From positions 38,713 through 102,712 of the forward strand of contig NZ_FULE01000025.1 in assembly GCF_900163965.1 (NCBI RefSeq): DNA of 64,000 nucleotides, written 5' to 3'. The notes under the pieces were generated by a model, which saw nothing but the letters and a program-made list of their open reading frames with translations, did not search any database and had not been told where the DNA came from. Positions 1 to 11,165 of the stretch are shown piece after piece. A program made the translations under genes and the position numbers. How positions within the stretch are numbered: position 1 is the stretch's first letter; each line of letters starts with the position of its first letter. Source of the stretch: Vibrio ruber DSM 16370 (GTDB lineage Bacteria > Pseudomonadota > Gammaproteobacteria > Enterobacterales > Vibrionaceae).

Positions 1-1622
1 ATCTCTTCATTTCTTGCGGCCAATACTTGTTTGCGCTGTTGCTGCGCATCGTGATATCCGCCGACAAATTCTTCAATCCGGCCATTGCCTTCAAAAATCC
101 AGCTGGTCATCACCGTATTATCTACAAAATGACGATCATGGCTGACCAGAAGTAATGTACCCTGATAATTGGCAAGTAAATCTTCCAAAAGTTCCAATGT
201 CTCGATATCTAAATCGTTCGTTGGTTCATCCAACACCAAAAGGTTATTCGGACGCAGGAAGATTCGGGCTAACAATAATCGGTTTTTTTCTCCGCCAGAT
301 AACGCTTTTACCGGGGTTCTTGCCCGCTTCGGAGAAAATAGAAAATCTTGCAAATAGCTTAAAGCATGGCGCTGACGCCCACCGACCATGACTTCCTGCT
401 TACCGTCAGCCAGATTATCAATCACTGTCTTTTCAGGATCCAATTTCTCCCGATACTGGTCAAAATAGGCAACTTCCAGTTTTGTCCCACAATGTAAGCG
501 GCCATGAGTCGGTTGAATTTGCCCTAATAACAATTTTAACAGGGTACTTTTACCGCAACCGTTTGGCCCGATCAAGGCAATTCGGTCTCCCCGCATAACA
601 TTAAAGCTAAAATTATCAATAATGCAGCGCCCGTCAATCTCATACGAAAGATTTTCAGCCTCAAAAACAATCTTCCCAGAGCGAACCGTATCATCAAGTT
701 GCAGGTTGACTTTACCTTGAACATCACGACGCTCAGTGCGCTCTTGGCGAAGTTTCTTTAATGCCCTTACCCGCCCTTCATTGCGGGTTCTACGGGCTTT
801 AATCCCCTGACGAATCCAAACTTCTTCCTGAGCCAATTTCTTATCAAATTCAGCATTTTGTAATTCTTCAACCCGTAACAACTCTTCTTTTTCAGTCAGA
901 TATTGTTCATAACTGGCGGTGAATGAAGCCAGTTGTCCGCGATCTAAATCGACAATCCGAGTAGCCATTGACTGGATAAAGCTGCGGTCATGCGAAATAA
1001 AGATAATTGACCCTTTAAAATCTTTGAGAAAACTTTCCAGCCATTCAATCGTCGTTACATCCAAATGGTTTGTCGGCTCATCAAGCAACAACACATCCGG
1101 ATCACAGACCAATGCTCGTGCCAGTGCAGCCTTACGCTGCCATCCGCCAGACAAATCAGTCAGTAAGGTATGTTCATCAAGATTTAACGAGGCGAGGACA
1201 TTCTTAATCCGTTCATCAAAACGCCATCCGCCATTGTGATCCAGTTGTTCCTGCACTTGTGCGAGCCGTGCAATATTTTTCTCGCTCGGATCATGTTCCA
1301 CCAACGTCAGTAACTCTTGATAGCGTTGGAGCTGCTTACCAACCTCAGCAAGACCGTCAGCAACATACTCAAATACAGTCCCTTCCTGATTTCTGGGCGG
1401 ATCTTGCTCCAGACGGGAAACCACAACGTCCTGCGTCACCGTCATCTTTCCATCATCCAGATGAATCTCCCCGCAGAGAACTTTCATCAGGGTTGATTTC
1501 CCCGCACCATTTCTGCCCACCAGACAGACTCGCTCGTTTTCTTGCAAAGAAAAATCAATATGATCGAGCAACGGATGATCACCAAATGCCAGATATCCGT
1601 TATGAATGCTTATTAATGCCAT
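1..1622 (-). CDS. uup: ABC-F family ATPase Uup (3' end cut by window)
   Basis: Cytoplasmic tandem-ATPase ABC-F protein that acts on the ribosome and on branched DNA intermediates rather than in transport. Two ABC cassettes are visible. The first has Walker A GRNGAGKST, signature LSGGWQRK and Walker B LLLDEPTNHLD; the second has GPNGCGKST, LSGGEKNR and LVLDEPTNDLD, with the arm/linker region between them. The start is the ATG at 1620-1622 (MALISIHNGYLAFG). About 540 codons are present; Uup is usually near 635 residues, so the C-terminal coiled coil that binds DNA lies outside the window. It sits downstream of rlmKL on the same strand, the same neighbour order as in Escherichia coli. The family call is very secure; a distinction from EttA or YheS rests on neighbourhood and the remembered sequence. 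Confidence 0.93.
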   Translation of the reverse strand, partial: MALISIHNGYLAFGDHPLLDHIDFSLQENERVCLVGRNGAGKSTLMKVLCGEIHLDDGKMTVTQDVVVSRLEQDPPRNQEGTVFEYVADGLAEVGKQLQRYQELLTLVEHDPSEKNIARLAQVQEQLDHNGGWRFDERIKNVLASLNLDEHTLLTDLSGGWQRKAALARALVCDPDVLLLDEPTNHLDVTTIEWLESFLKDFKGSIIFISHDRSFIQSMATRIVDLDRGQLASFTASYEQYLTEKEELLRVEELQNAEFDKKLAQEEVWIRQGIKARRTRNEGRVRALKKLRQERTERRDVQGKVNLQLDDTVRSGKIVFEAENLSYEIDGRCIIDNFSFNVMRGDRIALIGPNGCGKSTLLKLLLGQIQPTHGRLHCGTKLEVAYFDQYREKLDPEKTVIDNLADGKQEVMVGGRQRHALSYLQDFLFSPKRARTPVKALSGGEKNRLLLARIFLRPNNLLVLDEPTNDLDIETLELLEDLLANYQGTLLLVSHDRHFVDNTVMTSWIFEGNGRIEEFVGGYHDAQQQRKQVLAARNEE

Positions 1623-1757
1623 ATGCTGCTAACCAAATCTTGAATGCTGTGAATATAAACGGCTACTTTCATACTAATCTCTAAGAAATCCGAGCGCCAC
1701 CAAGTGACAGCGTCACTCAAGTTAAACTTGTATTATTTTCAGTCGTAGCCATTCATT

Positions 1758-1788
1758 GACAAAGCAGGCTGACTTTCGGTCAGTCTGC
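1758..1788 (-). terminator. possible terminator after rlmKL
   Basis: A 10-bp stem (1764-1773 with 1779-1788, one G-U pair) with a 5-nt loop lies between the rlmKL stop and the uup start. On the minus strand it is followed only by TTTGTC, so it is a weak terminator or a partial read-through site into uup. Confidence 0.35.
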
Positions 1789-1843
1789 TCAACGAAGTAA
1801 ATTACTGAACTGTATGCTATCGGGAAATGAAGCAATATATCAA

Positions 1844-3973
1844 TTATTCCGAATCAGCTTCGCAATGACGAATGATCCAACAGTTATGGATCTGCTGATG
1901 CCGTTTAAAATCTAAAGGCAGTGTTTGTGATGAGATATTCTCTGCAGAGAGCTGCAATGCACTCATCCCTTCCATATCCATCTTAAACTGCCGCTTATTA
2001 TTGGAGAACACGATTACACCATCCTGACGCAGAATACGCTTCAGATGTTGCATTAAATGGATGTGATCCCGCTGGACATCAAATGTCCCTGCCATACGTT
2101 TCGAATTCGAGAATGTCGGGGGATCAATAAAAATTAAATCATACTGGCCTTTGGCTTGTTCAAGCCATTGCAGACAATCGGCTTGCTCGTAGCGATGTTG
2201 CCGCCCTATCTGCTTATTCAGAGCCATATTATCTTTCGCCCACTCCAGATAGGTTTTCGACATATCAACCGTTGTGGTTGATTTTGCCCCGCCTAAAGCT
2301 GCATGAACCGTTGCTGTCCCGGTATAAGCGAACAAATTAAGAAAATCACGCCCTTTTGCCATTTCTCCCAGACGCCGGCGCGTTAAGCGGTGATCGAGAA
2401 ACAGCCCTGTATCGAGATAATCATATAAATTGACAATAAACTGAACACCATATTCCTGTACTTGTGAAGTTTTGGCTTTGGTGGACATTTTCTGATACTG
2501 CGTATGTCCTTTCTGTTTTTCCCGCACTTTCAGGACAATATGATTCGCATCGACATCCATTACCTGCGTTGTAGCCCGGATCATATCGGTCAGACGTCGT
2601 TTGGCCTTCTCCGGTGCAATCGATTTTGGTGCCGCATACTCCTGTATGACAACATGGTCACCATACACATCAATCGCAGCATTATAGTCCGGAAGGTCGG
2701 CATCATAGACGCGATAGCAATCAAGTTGTTCTCGCTTCGCCCATACTGAGATTTTTGCAATATTCTTGCGTAAACGATTAGCAAAATCGGCAGCAACTTC
2801 CTGAGTTGCCGACTGCCGCTGGGACTCATCCCGCTCAGCAATAGAATAAAATTTTAAGTGACAAGGTAACGAACCATTTCTCATTTTGAATTGTTTATCA
2901 GCCCGCATCCGCAGACAGCTTAATAACTCATCAGAACTGGAAAGAAACATCGCCTTGCATCCGCCAAACTCAGATTTCAGTTGCGCACCTAGCGAAGCAT
3001 ACAATGCAATCAGACTTGGCTCCGTCCCTAACCGCTCACCGTAAGGTGGATTAGAAATAATTAAACCCGTCTGAAAAGATGCCGGACACTGTAACTTTGT
3101 AGCATCCATTGACTGAAACTCGATCAGATCACGAACACCGGCACGACGCGCGTTTTCTTTTGCCAAATTCAGCATCTTCTCATCATAGTCATAACCATAA
3201 ATCGGCACAGAAACTTGTTTGATTCCCTTTTTCGACTGAACAGTGGCTTGTGTTTTAACTTGTGTCCAAATCTCCGGCTCATAATCAGGCAGAGACTGAA
3301 ATCCCCAGTGAGATCGTTTGATACCAGGGGCGATCCCTGCGGCGATCATCGCAGCTTCAATCACGATCGTACCGGATCCACACATCGGATCCAGCAGCGC
3401 AACATCACCCTGCCAACCACTGCGCATAATCATTGCAGCGGCAAGGGTTTCTCTCAACGGTGCAGCGCCGGCTTCGGTTCGGTAGCCTCTGATATGCAGA
3501 CTTCCGCCAACCATATCGATCCCCATGATTGCTTTTTCTTTATTAAGCCGTACATGCACCCGAAGATCCGGACGATCTTTACTGATCATTGGTCGAGGTA
3601 AGTTTCCTTTCGTAAAATGATCAACGATCGCATCTTTTACTTTCACAGCGCCGTACTGACTATTGCGGATCGATTGATTGGTACCGTTAAAGTCAACAAT
3701 CAACGTTCCCGATGGCTGTAAGTAATCACTCCACCGGATGGCTGATGCTGAGAGATAAAGATCCATATCATCCTGACACGAAAATTCGGAAAGAATTCGG
3801 ATAAAACGTGAAGCAATTCTGCTCCAAAGACAACAACGATAAATAAGTTCATTGCTGGCGCGGAACCGGACACCGGCCTGAACGACTTGGGTGTCACTGA
3901 CACCTAAACGGTTCAACTCTTCTGCTAATAAATTCTCAAGTCCGATTGAAGTCGTGGCTAAATACTGATGCAT
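1844..3973 (-). CDS. rlmL: 23S rRNA m2G2445 / m7G2069 methyltransferase RlmKL
   Basis: Bifunctional SAM-dependent methyltransferase that modifies two guanines of 23S rRNA (m2G2445 and m7G2069) during large-subunit assembly. The 709 residues match the fused gamma-proteobacterial form (about 700). An N-terminal THUMP-type RNA-binding region is followed by the RlmL domain, with a SAM motif DPMCGSGT and catalytic NPPYGERLG starting near residue 308. The C-terminal RlmK domain has [11 protein letters not shown] and [11 protein letters not shown] starting near residue 617. Neighbours uup downstream and zapC/pyrD upstream reproduce the E. coli order, with ycbX missing from the gap to zapC. Nothing looks broken. 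Confidence 0.95.
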   Translation of the reverse strand: MHQYLATTSIGLENLLAEELNRLGVSDTQVVQAGVRFRASNELIYRCCLWSRIASRFIRILSEFSCQDDMDLYLSASAIRWSDYLQPSGTLIVDFNGTNQSIRNSQYGAVKVKDAIVDHFTKGNLPRPMISKDRPDLRVHVRLNKEKAIMGIDMVGGSLHIRGYRTEAGAAPLRETLAAAMIMRSGWQGDVALLDPMCGSGTIVIEAAMIAAGIAPGIKRSHWGFQSLPDYEPEIWTQVKTQATVQSKKGIKQVSVPIYGYDYDEKMLNLAKENARRAGVRDLIEFQSMDATKLQCPASFQTGLIISNPPYGERLGTEPSLIALYASLGAQLKSEFGGCKAMFLSSSDELLSCLRMRADKQFKMRNGSLPCHLKFYSIAERDESQRQSATQEVAADFANRLRKNIAKISVWAKREQLDCYRVYDADLPDYNAAIDVYGDHVVIQEYAAPKSIAPEKAKRRLTDMIRATTQVMDVDANHIVLKVREKQKGHTQYQKMSTKAKTSQVQEYGVQFIVNLYDYLDTGLFLDHRLTRRRLGEMAKGRDFLNLFAYTGTATVHAALGGAKSTTTVDMSKTYLEWAKDNMALNKQIGRQHRYEQADCLQWLEQAKGQYDLIFIDPPTFSNSKRMAGTFDVQRDHIHLMQHLKRILRQDGVIVFSNNKRQFKMDMEGMSALQLSAENISSQTLPLDFKRHQQIHNCWIIRHCEADSE

Positions 3974-4328
3974 CGTTGGTCTTTATACTCTGAAAATTGG
4001 TTCGCAATTATACCTGACATTCGACTATTTGGGTAAATCAAACCACGGAATTTTTCTTTTTCTACTCTGAAAATCTTCATTTTTCACTTCCTTATATATC
4101 AACACTTTCCCAGTAAGTGAGTATTTATTCACTTATAAATTGGTCTATACCAGAACCCTATTTACAATGTAAATTAATTACAAAAACAGACAAAAAGAGG
4201 AACTTCTATCTTAAAAAGGTCATCACTGTAGGGGTTATCATCACCGCATTGGTGATAAATTTATCGAAATTTATGGATGAATCTCACAGTTGAGATATCC
4301 AACTTCATGGAAGGGAGAGAATATCAGA
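3974..4328. other. intergenic region upstream of rlmKL
   Basis: About 350 bases without a convincing gene, AT-rich, at the place where E. coli carries ycbX. It holds a perfect 7-bp inverted repeat TAAGTGA/TCACTTA (4114-4120 and 4129-4135, 8-nt spacer) roughly 140 bases upstream of rlmKL, and a short ATCACC/GGTGAT hairpin near 4230-4250. No coding remnant of YcbX was recognised. Confidence 0.5.
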
Positions 4329-4354
4329 CAAAAAAAATCGGCCTTTCAGCCGAT
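4329..4354 (-). terminator. Rho-independent terminator of zapC
   Basis: On the minus strand the stem ATCGGC/GCCGAT (4349-4354 with 4337-4342) has a 6-nt loop and is followed by eight T residues (4337 down to 4330), just past the zapC stop. Confidence 0.8.
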
Positions 4355-4392
4355 GGGAAATAAAAAAAGGAACAAAATACGAATGGAAATCA

Positions 4393-4929
4393 CTAGCCAA
4401 CTAAGGCTACTGGTTGTGAACCTAGGTTCACGTACTCCATACGATCATGCATCACTTTGATAGCCTGACCATATGTGAGTTCTTTACCCGGAGCAAGTGT
4501 AAATGCTTCAAGTTCAATGCTGGCGCATAAACTGGCATATTCACCCACTTCCAGAACAATAAATCGGCCTGCGTTCATCCGGTTCTTCAGCTGGATAATG
4601 TCCCCGACATGTGGGACAGTTTCAGTATTCTGGATATCAAAGAACCAACTTTTCGGCTGAACCGGTTTATGAAATCTTTTCGCTGCAACACAGTTTAGAA
4701 TCAATTCCACTTTTCTTGGTTCCGACAAGTCCAGATACTCAACGCTCTCTCTAAACACTTGGTAATCACTGGCATCATCAACGGTGAACTGACCAGAAGT
4801 AAAAGCGCAAGTAACAAGCAATTTTTTGGGTAAAAGGGTTTTAAAAACCATCTCATTTCCCAAATCGAGCATTAAGTAGCCTTCTCTGTCACAAAAATAC
4901 CAGTTCCATTTGTCACTCGGTTTTAGCAT
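4393..4929 (-). CDS. zapC: cell division protein ZapC
   Basis: Cytoplasmic FtsZ-ring-associated protein that binds FtsZ and promotes lateral bundling of its filaments. The 178-residue length fits the family (about 180 in E. coli, formerly YcbW). N-terminal features such as PSDKWNWYFC and a C-terminal half with SLCASIELEAF agree with the remembered ZapC pattern. It lies directly downstream of pyrD as in E. coli, with a strong pyrD terminator in between, so it probably has its own promoter in the 180-base gap. Its own terminator follows. The call rests on sequence resemblance plus conserved neighbourhood; there is no catalytic motif to check. Confidence 0.88.
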   Translation of the reverse strand: MLKPSDKWNWYFCDREGYLMLDLGNEMVFKTLLPKKLLVTCAFTSGQFTVDDASDYQVFRESVEYLDLSEPRKVELILNCVAAKRFHKPVQPKSWFFDIQNTETVPHVGDIIQLKNRMNAGRFIVLEVGEYASLCASIELEAFTLAPGKELTYGQAIKVMHDRMEYVNLGSQPVALVG

Positions 4930-5023
4930 ATTACGACTCTTTTCATGCGGTTCATTTATGATACTCGTGCCCTGTCAGAGCAGGTTTACCAACGTAATCA
5001 ATACCATTCTAAAAGTGAAAAGA

Positions 5024-5057
5024 GAAAAAAAAAGAGGAAATGAAATCTCATTTCCTC
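5024..5057 (-). terminator. Rho-independent terminator of pyrD
   Basis: A perfect 10-bp stem GAGGAAATGA/TCATTTCCTC (5048-5057 with 5034-5043) with a 4-nt loop is followed on the minus strand by nine T residues, immediately after the pyrD stop. It separates pyrD from zapC. Confidence 0.88.
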
Positions 5058-5108
5058 TCGATAATTTCAGGCTAATTTGGTGCAAATCAGCTCAATATTG
5101 TCAAATCA

Positions 5109-6119
5109 CTATAAATTTTTGACGATGTCTCTTACTAGACCAGGCCCATGGTAAATAAAACCAGTGTAGACCTGCACCAATTTAGCACCGGCTAGCAATT
5201 TTTCTTTCGCGGACACATAGGAATCAATCCCGCCGACACCAATGATCGGAATCTGTTCTCCCAATTCCTGATATAACTTGCGAATCACTTCAGTACTTCT
5301 GAGTTGTACAGGACGCCCGCTCAACCCTCCCGCTTCAGTAGCGTGTTTCATCCCCGTTACGATTGAACGATCCAAAGTCGTATTGGTTGCAATTACCCCG
5401 TCGATATTATTACGAAGCAAGGATTGACAGATCTGTTCTAATTCATCATCGCTTAAATCAGGTGCTATTTTTAATGCAAGCGGCACATATTTATCGTGCT
5501 GCTTCGCTAATTCGGCTTGCTTTGCTTTTAATAACGTCAGTAATTCATCCAACGCTTCTCCATACTGCAACGAACGTAGCCCCGGTGTATTCGGTGATGA
5601 GATATTGACGGCAATATATCCGGCATATGGATAGACTTTTTCCATACAGATCAAGTAATCATCAGATCCTTTCTCGATCGGTGTATCTTTATTCTTACCA
5701 ATATTGATCCCCAAAACACCATCATAGTTAGCCTTTTTGACATTTTCGATGAGTTGATCAACCCCTTGGTTATTAAACCCCATACGATTAATAATCCCTT
5801 CCGCTTCCACCAGCCGGAACAGTCGGGGTTTATCATTCCCGGGTTGTGGTTTTGGTGTGACAGTGCCGACTTCGACAAAACCAAATCCCATCGCACCAAA
5901 TGCATCGATACATTCTCCGTTTTTATCCAGCCCTGCCGCCAATCCGACCGGGTTTTTGAACGTCAGACCCATGCATTCAACCGGACGATGCGGTAAATGC
6001 TGACGGTAAAGGAGATCGAGAGGTGTACCGGTGAAACGTTTAAAGTTTTGAATTGCAAGATCATGTGCCTTTTCGGCATCTAACTGGAAAAAGCCACTTC
6101 TGGCGATACGGTAAAGCAT
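5109..6119 (-). CDS. pyrD: quinone-dependent dihydroorotate dehydrogenase
   Basis: Class 2 enzyme that oxidises dihydroorotate to orotate in pyrimidine synthesis, passing electrons through FMN to the membrane quinone pool. Its 336 residues equal the usual class 2 length. The N-terminal membrane-associating helix ([20 protein letters not shown]) is present. FMN and substrate motifs include [23 protein letters not shown] with the catalytic serine region, ATNTTLDRS, and IIGVGGIDS near the C-terminus. The start has a good ribosome-binding site (GGAGG seven bases upstream). It lies between gdhB and zapC, with terminators on both sides, so it is probably monocistronic. Confidence 0.97.
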   Translation of the reverse strand: MLYRIARSGFFQLDAEKAHDLAIQNFKRFTGTPLDLLYRQHLPHRPVECMGLTFKNPVGLAAGLDKNGECIDAFGAMGFGFVEVGTVTPKPQPGNDKPRLFRLVEAEGIINRMGFNNQGVDQLIENVKKANYDGVLGINIGKNKDTPIEKGSDDYLICMEKVYPYAGYIAVNISSPNTPGLRSLQYGEALDELLTLLKAKQAELAKQHDKYVPLALKIAPDLSDDELEQICQSLLRNNIDGVIATNTTLDRSIVTGMKHATEAGGLSGRPVQLRSTEVIRKLYQELGEQIPIIGVGGIDSYVSAKEKLLAGAKLVQVYTGFIYHGPGLVRDIVKNL

Positions 6120-6133
6120 TGTGCCTCCGAAAG

Positions 6134-6157
6134 AAAAAAGCCCCGTACAAACGGGGC
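6134..6157 (-). terminator. Rho-independent terminator of gdhB
   Basis: The minus-strand stem GCCCCGT/ACGGGGC (6151-6157 with 6140-6146) has a 4-nt loop and is followed by six T residues. It sits between the gdhB stop and the pyrD start. Confidence 0.85.
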
Positions 6158-6165
6158 ATTATTAT

Positions 6166-9100
6166 TTACTCATTTGCCGCACAATTCAAATTTAATAGTG
6201 TCAGTTCCCTGAGTGCCACTGAGAATTTGGCAAATTCATGAACAGCACCGACTTTAAACTCGTTGAGAATATTTTCCCACCGTTGCAGAGTTGTCTGATT
6301 CGCTTCGATCCATTGTTCCAATAGTTCAATCTCATCAAATGAATCCCCGAGACAACCACAGGAAAGTACCTGAGATGTTAACTGACGCTGTTGCCAGTCA
6401 AGATCTTCTCTGAATGCAGCCCGGGCCAAAGCTTGCCAGTTATTGTCAACGGCCTGATGATTGATTTGCTCCAGGAACCAATGGAGCGATAACCGGACAC
6501 CGAGATGGAAATACAATTTCGCCGTTTGCTGCACCGTAATCCCTTTCTCTCTGGCGACAATACAAATATCCAGTGCAGAATTGAGACTGGAAAGCCGGGA
6601 AACATAACGTGCCATCTCTTCCTCAATCCCCTGTCCGATCCAACGGTTGGCAAGTGCATCATGATCACTGATTTCTCTGCCGACCAGAACCTCATTCAGA
6701 TGAGCCGCGATTTGTTGTACATCATCTTTATAAAGTTCAATCAGTTCATTGACCGATTTTTTACCCATATGATTACGGAGAATCCAACGGGACAAACGTC
6801 TTAAAAACCGCCGGACAACTCCCAGCACTTCATATTGTGCTGCGGTTGTGGCCTGATTATCCAGTACCCGGATTTTTTCCATAATATGGTCAAGATTATA
6901 AATATCCCGGGCCGCACAATAAGCATTGGTTATCTCAACGACACCGGCTCCGGTTTCATCCTGCAAACGAGAGACAAAATTACAGCCCATTTCATTGACC
7001 ATCTGATTCGCCAGTGCTGTTGCAATGATTTCTATCCGCAATGGGTGGGTCGGTAGCAACTCACGATAGTTACGGCGTAACTCAGAAGGGAAGTATTGAA
7101 TCAACTGCTCAGCATGGTAGCTGTCACTGGCTATCCTTTCATCGGCCAGTTGTTCTTTCAAGACCATTTTTGCGTAAGCAATCAGCACGGAAAGTTCAGG
7201 GCGAGTCAGCCCGACTTCCTGTTTTTCGCGCTCCAAGAGTGTTTCATCATCAGGCAGGTATTCCAGCGCCCGATCCAAAGCACCACTCTTTTCAAGTGCA
7301 TGAATAAAGCGGATCTGCTCTTTAACCTGAGATACTCCCTGCACTTCTGCCACTGAAATTGACTCAGCCTGCTGGTAAGCATCGGCAAGCACAATCTCTC
7401 CGACTTCATCCTGCATGGATTGTAGTAACTGATTACGCTTCTTCATGGTCAACTCACCATGAGCAACCAAGGTGTTGAGGAAGATCTTAATATTGACTTC
7501 ATTATCCGAACAATCAACACCACCGACATTATCGACAAAATCAGTATTGATTCGTCCGCCTTTCAGGGAATATTCGATGCGTCCTAACTGGGTCATTCCA
7601 AGGTTACCGCCTTCACCGACAATTTTAGCCTGCAAATCAGCACCATTAATTCTCACAGCATCGTTAGCCCGGTCACCGACGTCAGCATCCGTTTCCTTAG
7701 CCGCCTTCACATAAGTACCGATTCCGCCATTCCACAGTAAATCGACATCCATTTTCAGGATTAAACGGATCAAATCATTCGGCGCCAGCCGTTTTTGATC
7801 CGTTTGCAGCATGGTACGAACTTCCGGTGACAGTGTGATTGATTTCGCCTTGCGCGAGAAGATCCCACCACCTTTTGAGATCAGTTTCTGATCATAATCT
7901 TCCCATGATGATCTGGGTAATTTAAATAAACGATCCCGTTCCTGCCAGCTTCGTGCAGGATCCGGATCGGGATCCAAGAAAATATGCAGATGGTTGAAAG
8001 CGGCGAGCAAACGCGTATGTTGCGATAACAACATACCGTTACCAAACACGTCACCGGCCATATCACCGATCCCAATAGCAGTAAATTCAGAGGTCTGACA
8101 ATCCACACCTAACTCACGGAAATGGCGTTTAACTGATTCCCAGCCACCTTTGGCGGTGATACCCATCGCTTTGTGGTCGTAGCCATTCGAACCACCGGAT
8201 GCAAATGCATCCCCTAGCCAGAAGTCATAGGCCTGTGAAACAGCGTTGGCGATATCAGAAAATGTTGCCGTTCCTTTATCTGCCGCAACAACCAGATATG
8301 GATCATCAGGGTCATGACGAACTACATGAGCCGGCGGTACTACTTCCCCTTCTTGAATATTGTCCGTGATATCCAGTAATCCCTGAATAAACTGGCGATA
8401 ACACCGTTGTCCTTCCGCAAAAATTTCATCGCGGTTACTGAACAAATACTGTTTCTTACAGATGAAGCCGCCTTTCGCTCCCACCGGAACAATAACGGTA
8501 TTCTTGACTTGCTGGGCTTTCACCAATCCCAGAATTTCGGTTCGGTAGTCTTCCAGCCGATCTGACCAACGTAATCCCCCCCGGGCAACTTTGCCCCCCC
8601 GTAAATGGACACCTTCAACATCCGGCGCATAAACAAAAATCTCATAAGCGGGTACCGGAGCAGGAATATCGGGGATGTCACGCGGGCTCAGTTTCATCGA
8701 CAACCAAGGCTTGGGCTGCCCTTGTTCATCAGTCTGGAAGTAATTGGTTCGTAGTGTGGCCTGAATCATTTCCATATAACGCCGCAAAATCCGGTCATCA
8801 TCAAGGCTTTCAACATCTTCAAGTTGGGCTGAAAGTTCATGCACCAGCTTCTCAAATGCCCGAATCCGTTTTTGCTCATCCAGAGCCGGATTGAAGCGCA
8901 CGGTAAATAAGCCGACGAGACCTTTGGCCAGATTCGGATAGTGATTCAGTGTATCTTCAATATATTGTTGGCTGAACGGGAACCCGACTTGCCGCATATA
9001 CCGGGCATAAGCTCTCAGAATAGAGACTTCTCTTCCCGTCAGTGAAGCGCTCAGTACCAAACGGTTAAATCCGTCATTATCGAGCTCTCCGCGCCAGATC

Positions 9101-11013
9101 GCAGCAAAAGCCTGTTGGAAACGATCTCGTGATTCACGAATATCAATCGCCATGTCAGTTTTATGCAACATGGAGAAGTCGAGAATCCAGTAAGTCTGGC
9201 CGTTCGTTTTATCAACCTCATAAGGAGACTCACCAATCACCCGCAGTCCGAGATTTTCGAGCATTGGCATGACATCGGACAAATGGATCGGTTCATCCCG
9301 ATGATAGAGTTTCAGTTTAACCACTTTGGAGTGACGATCTTCTTCCTGTGGGCGATAGAACAGCATATCTAATTTATGTGATTCACTTAAAGACTCCAGC
9401 CGCTCAATGTCCGCAACAGCCGTACTTGGCATCATGGCTTCTTTATAAGATCGCGGAAAAGATCGCATATACTCTTTTGAAAGCGGTAATCCTTTACTCT
9501 CACCCAAATTGGCAACAATGGCTTCAGATAATCGATCATCCCAACTGGTGGATGCTTCCATCAGGTTCTGCTCTATTCTTTTCACATCAACATCCATATT
9601 GTTGTTATCAACCCGCACAATGTAATGTGTCCGGGCTAACGGGCTCTCAGAGAAATACACGGTGTAATCCACCGGTTGTTTGGAGCCAAAATAATCAGCA
9701 AGTACCGCTTGAGTTTTCTTTCTCAGCTCTGTCGTATGCCGATCTCTCGCGACATAAACCATACAACTAAAGAAACGTCCGAATGGATCTTTGCGAACAA
9801 ATAGCCGTAACAGATCCCGATCCTGCATCTGAACCACGCCCATGCCGACTTCGAGTAACTCTTCCTCATTGGCTTGTAACAGTTCATCCCGCGGATAATT
9901 TTCAAGAATATTGTGCAACGCTTTATACGAATAAGCGCCCTCACGATAACCGCTGGCAGCAAGGATCCGGTCGACTTTATCACGGATCAACGGGATACTT
10001 TCGACGGTTTGGTTATAAACCGCTGAAGTGTACAAACCCGTAAAACGATGTTCCCCGATCACTTTGCCGTTTTTATCAAATTTTTTGATCCCGATATAGT
10101 CGGTATAAGCCGGACGATGGATCCGGGACTGACCATTCCCTTTGGTCATGATCAATAAGAATGGTTTGGTTGCCTCTAAGCGCGCTGAATCAGAAAAATC
10201 TGAGAGCTTGACTCCTCTTACCCGCTTTGGATTGGAAAAAAGCCCCAGTCCGGCATCGTCGGTCGGTCTCAGTTCCCCGCCTTCCGAGGTATCGATCAAG
10301 TCGTACTCTTTGTAGCCCATAAAGGTGAAATTATGGTTGGCCAACCAACGTAAAAATTCAATGGTTTCTGAGAAGCGCCCTTCATCAACCGGTAGTTGCT
10401 TCCGCTGTTTTTCTAGTTGCTGAATGACACGATTCAGTTGTTCGACCATCGGCAACCAGTCCCTGACAACCAATCCCGTATCAGCGATCACCCGGCTGAC
10501 TTCATCACGCAGGTGTTTTATTTTTTGGCTATCGGTTAATCGATCCACCTCGATGTGAAACATCGAATGTAATTCGCCCTCACGCTGACCAATGGTGATA
10601 ATTTTATTATTCTCATCACGCTGAATCTGAGCAGGACCATGCAACATAATATGACAAGCCAGATCAAGACGGTTCAACACCATTTTGATGGAATCAACCA
10701 GAAAAGGCGTATCGGGAACAACGATTTCAATAATTGTATGCGTCGATTGCCATCCGTGTTTGCTGACCACCGGGTTAAAAACTTTGACGGATTGTTCTGT
10801 GACTTTGGCTTCATTCAAATGATGCCAAAGGCTAATCACCGCACCATAAAGATCGGACTCCGTTCGATCAATCAGGTCATCCTGTGACACGTTATTAAAA
10901 AGATGCTGCGCTAACTGCTTCACGACCGAATGTTGCTCAGAATCTAATTTCGACTGAATCAGTTGGTATACTTTCTCGACTAAAACTGGCTGTAATGTAT
11001 CGCGGGAGCCCAT
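6166..11013 (-). CDS. gdhB: large NAD-specific glutamate dehydrogenase (GDH-180 type)
   Basis: Catabolic enzyme converting glutamate, NAD+ and water to 2-oxoglutarate, NADH and ammonium. The 1615 residues match the very large bacterial class (about 1600) seen in Pseudomonas, Shewanella and Vibrio, not the 450-residue GdhA. Long N-terminal regulatory segments precede the catalytic core around residues 800-1200, where GLRWSDRLEDYRTEILGLVKAQ, VGAKGGFICKKQ with substrate lysines, and DKGTATFSDIAN and GIGDMAGDVFGNGML can be read. The start is supported by GAGG just upstream. It stands alone between a DUF2835 gene and pyrD, with its own terminator. Confidence 0.96.
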   Translation of the reverse strand: MGSRDTLQPVLVEKVYQLIQSKLDSEQHSVVKQLAQHLFNNVSQDDLIDRTESDLYGAVISLWHHLNEAKVTEQSVKVFNPVVSKHGWQSTHTIIEIVVPDTPFLVDSIKMVLNRLDLACHIMLHGPAQIQRDENNKIITIGQREGELHSMFHIEVDRLTDSQKIKHLRDEVSRVIADTGLVVRDWLPMVEQLNRVIQQLEKQRKQLPVDEGRFSETIEFLRWLANHNFTFMGYKEYDLIDTSEGGELRPTDDAGLGLFSNPKRVRGVKLSDFSDSARLEATKPFLLIMTKGNGQSRIHRPAYTDYIGIKKFDKNGKVIGEHRFTGLYTSAVYNQTVESIPLIRDKVDRILAASGYREGAYSYKALHNILENYPRDELLQANEEELLEVGMGVVQMQDRDLLRLFVRKDPFGRFFSCMVYVARDRHTTELRKKTQAVLADYFGSKQPVDYTVYFSESPLARTHYIVRVDNNNMDVDVKRIEQNLMEASTSWDDRLSEAIVANLGESKGLPLSKEYMRSFPRSYKEAMMPSTAVADIERLESLSESHKLDMLFYRPQEEDRHSKVVKLKLYHRDEPIHLSDVMPMLENLGLRVIGESPYEVDKTNGQTYWILDFSMLHKTDMAIDIRESRDRFQQAFAAIWRGELDNDGFNRLVLSASLTGREVSILRAYARYMRQVGFPFSQQYIEDTLNHYPNLAKGLVGLFTVRFNPALDEQKRIRAFEKLVHELSAQLEDVESLDDDRILRRYMEMIQATLRTNYFQTDEQGQPKPWLSMKLSPRDIPDIPAPVPAYEIFVYAPDVEGVHLRGGKVARGGLRWSDRLEDYRTEILGLVKAQQVKNTVIVPVGAKGGFICKKQYLFSNRDEIFAEGQRCYRQFIQGLLDITDNIQEGEVVPPAHVVRHDPDDPYLVVAADKGTATFSDIANAVSQAYDFWLGDAFASGGSNGYDHKAMGITAKGGWESVKRHFRELGVDCQTSEFTAIGIGDMAGDVFGNGMLLSQHTRLLAAFNHLHIFLDPDPDPARSWQERDRLFKLPRSSWEDYDQKLISKGGGIFSRKAKSITLSPEVRTMLQTDQKRLAPNDLIRLILKMDVDLLWNGGIGTYVKAAKETDADVGDRANDAVRINGADLQAKIVGEGGNLGMTQLGRIEYSLKGGRINTDFVDNVGGVDCSDNEVNIKIFLNTLVAHGELTMKKRNQLLQSMQDEVGEIVLADAYQQAESISVAEVQGVSQVKEQIRFIHALEKSGALDRALEYLPDDETLLEREKQEVGLTRPELSVLIAYAKMVLKEQLADERIASDSYHAEQLIQYFPSELRRNYRELLPTHPLRIEIIATALANQMVNEMGCNFVSRLQDETGAGVVEITNAYCAARDIYNLDHIMEKIRVLDNQATTAAQYEVLGVVRRFLRRLSRWILRNHMGKKSVNELIELYKDDVQQIAAHLNEVLVGREISDHDALANRWIGQGIEEEMARYVSRLSSLNSALDICIVAREKGITVQQTAKLYFHLGVRLSLHWFLEQINHQAVDNNWQALARAAFREDLDWQQRQLTSQVLSCGCLGDSFDEIELLEQWIEANQTTLQRWENILNEFKVGAVHEFAKFSVALRELTLLNLNCAANE

Positions 11014-11165
11014 AGAAACCTCATCTATTACTGGATTACCTGTTATTCTTATTAGTTTATGCGTTCAAGAGAATATTTTTGTAAAACAAACAACTGAATT
11101 GTGAAGTAATTTTAATAAAAATTAACTAATTCGCATCACAAAAGAGAAAATGTGTTGCGTAAATG

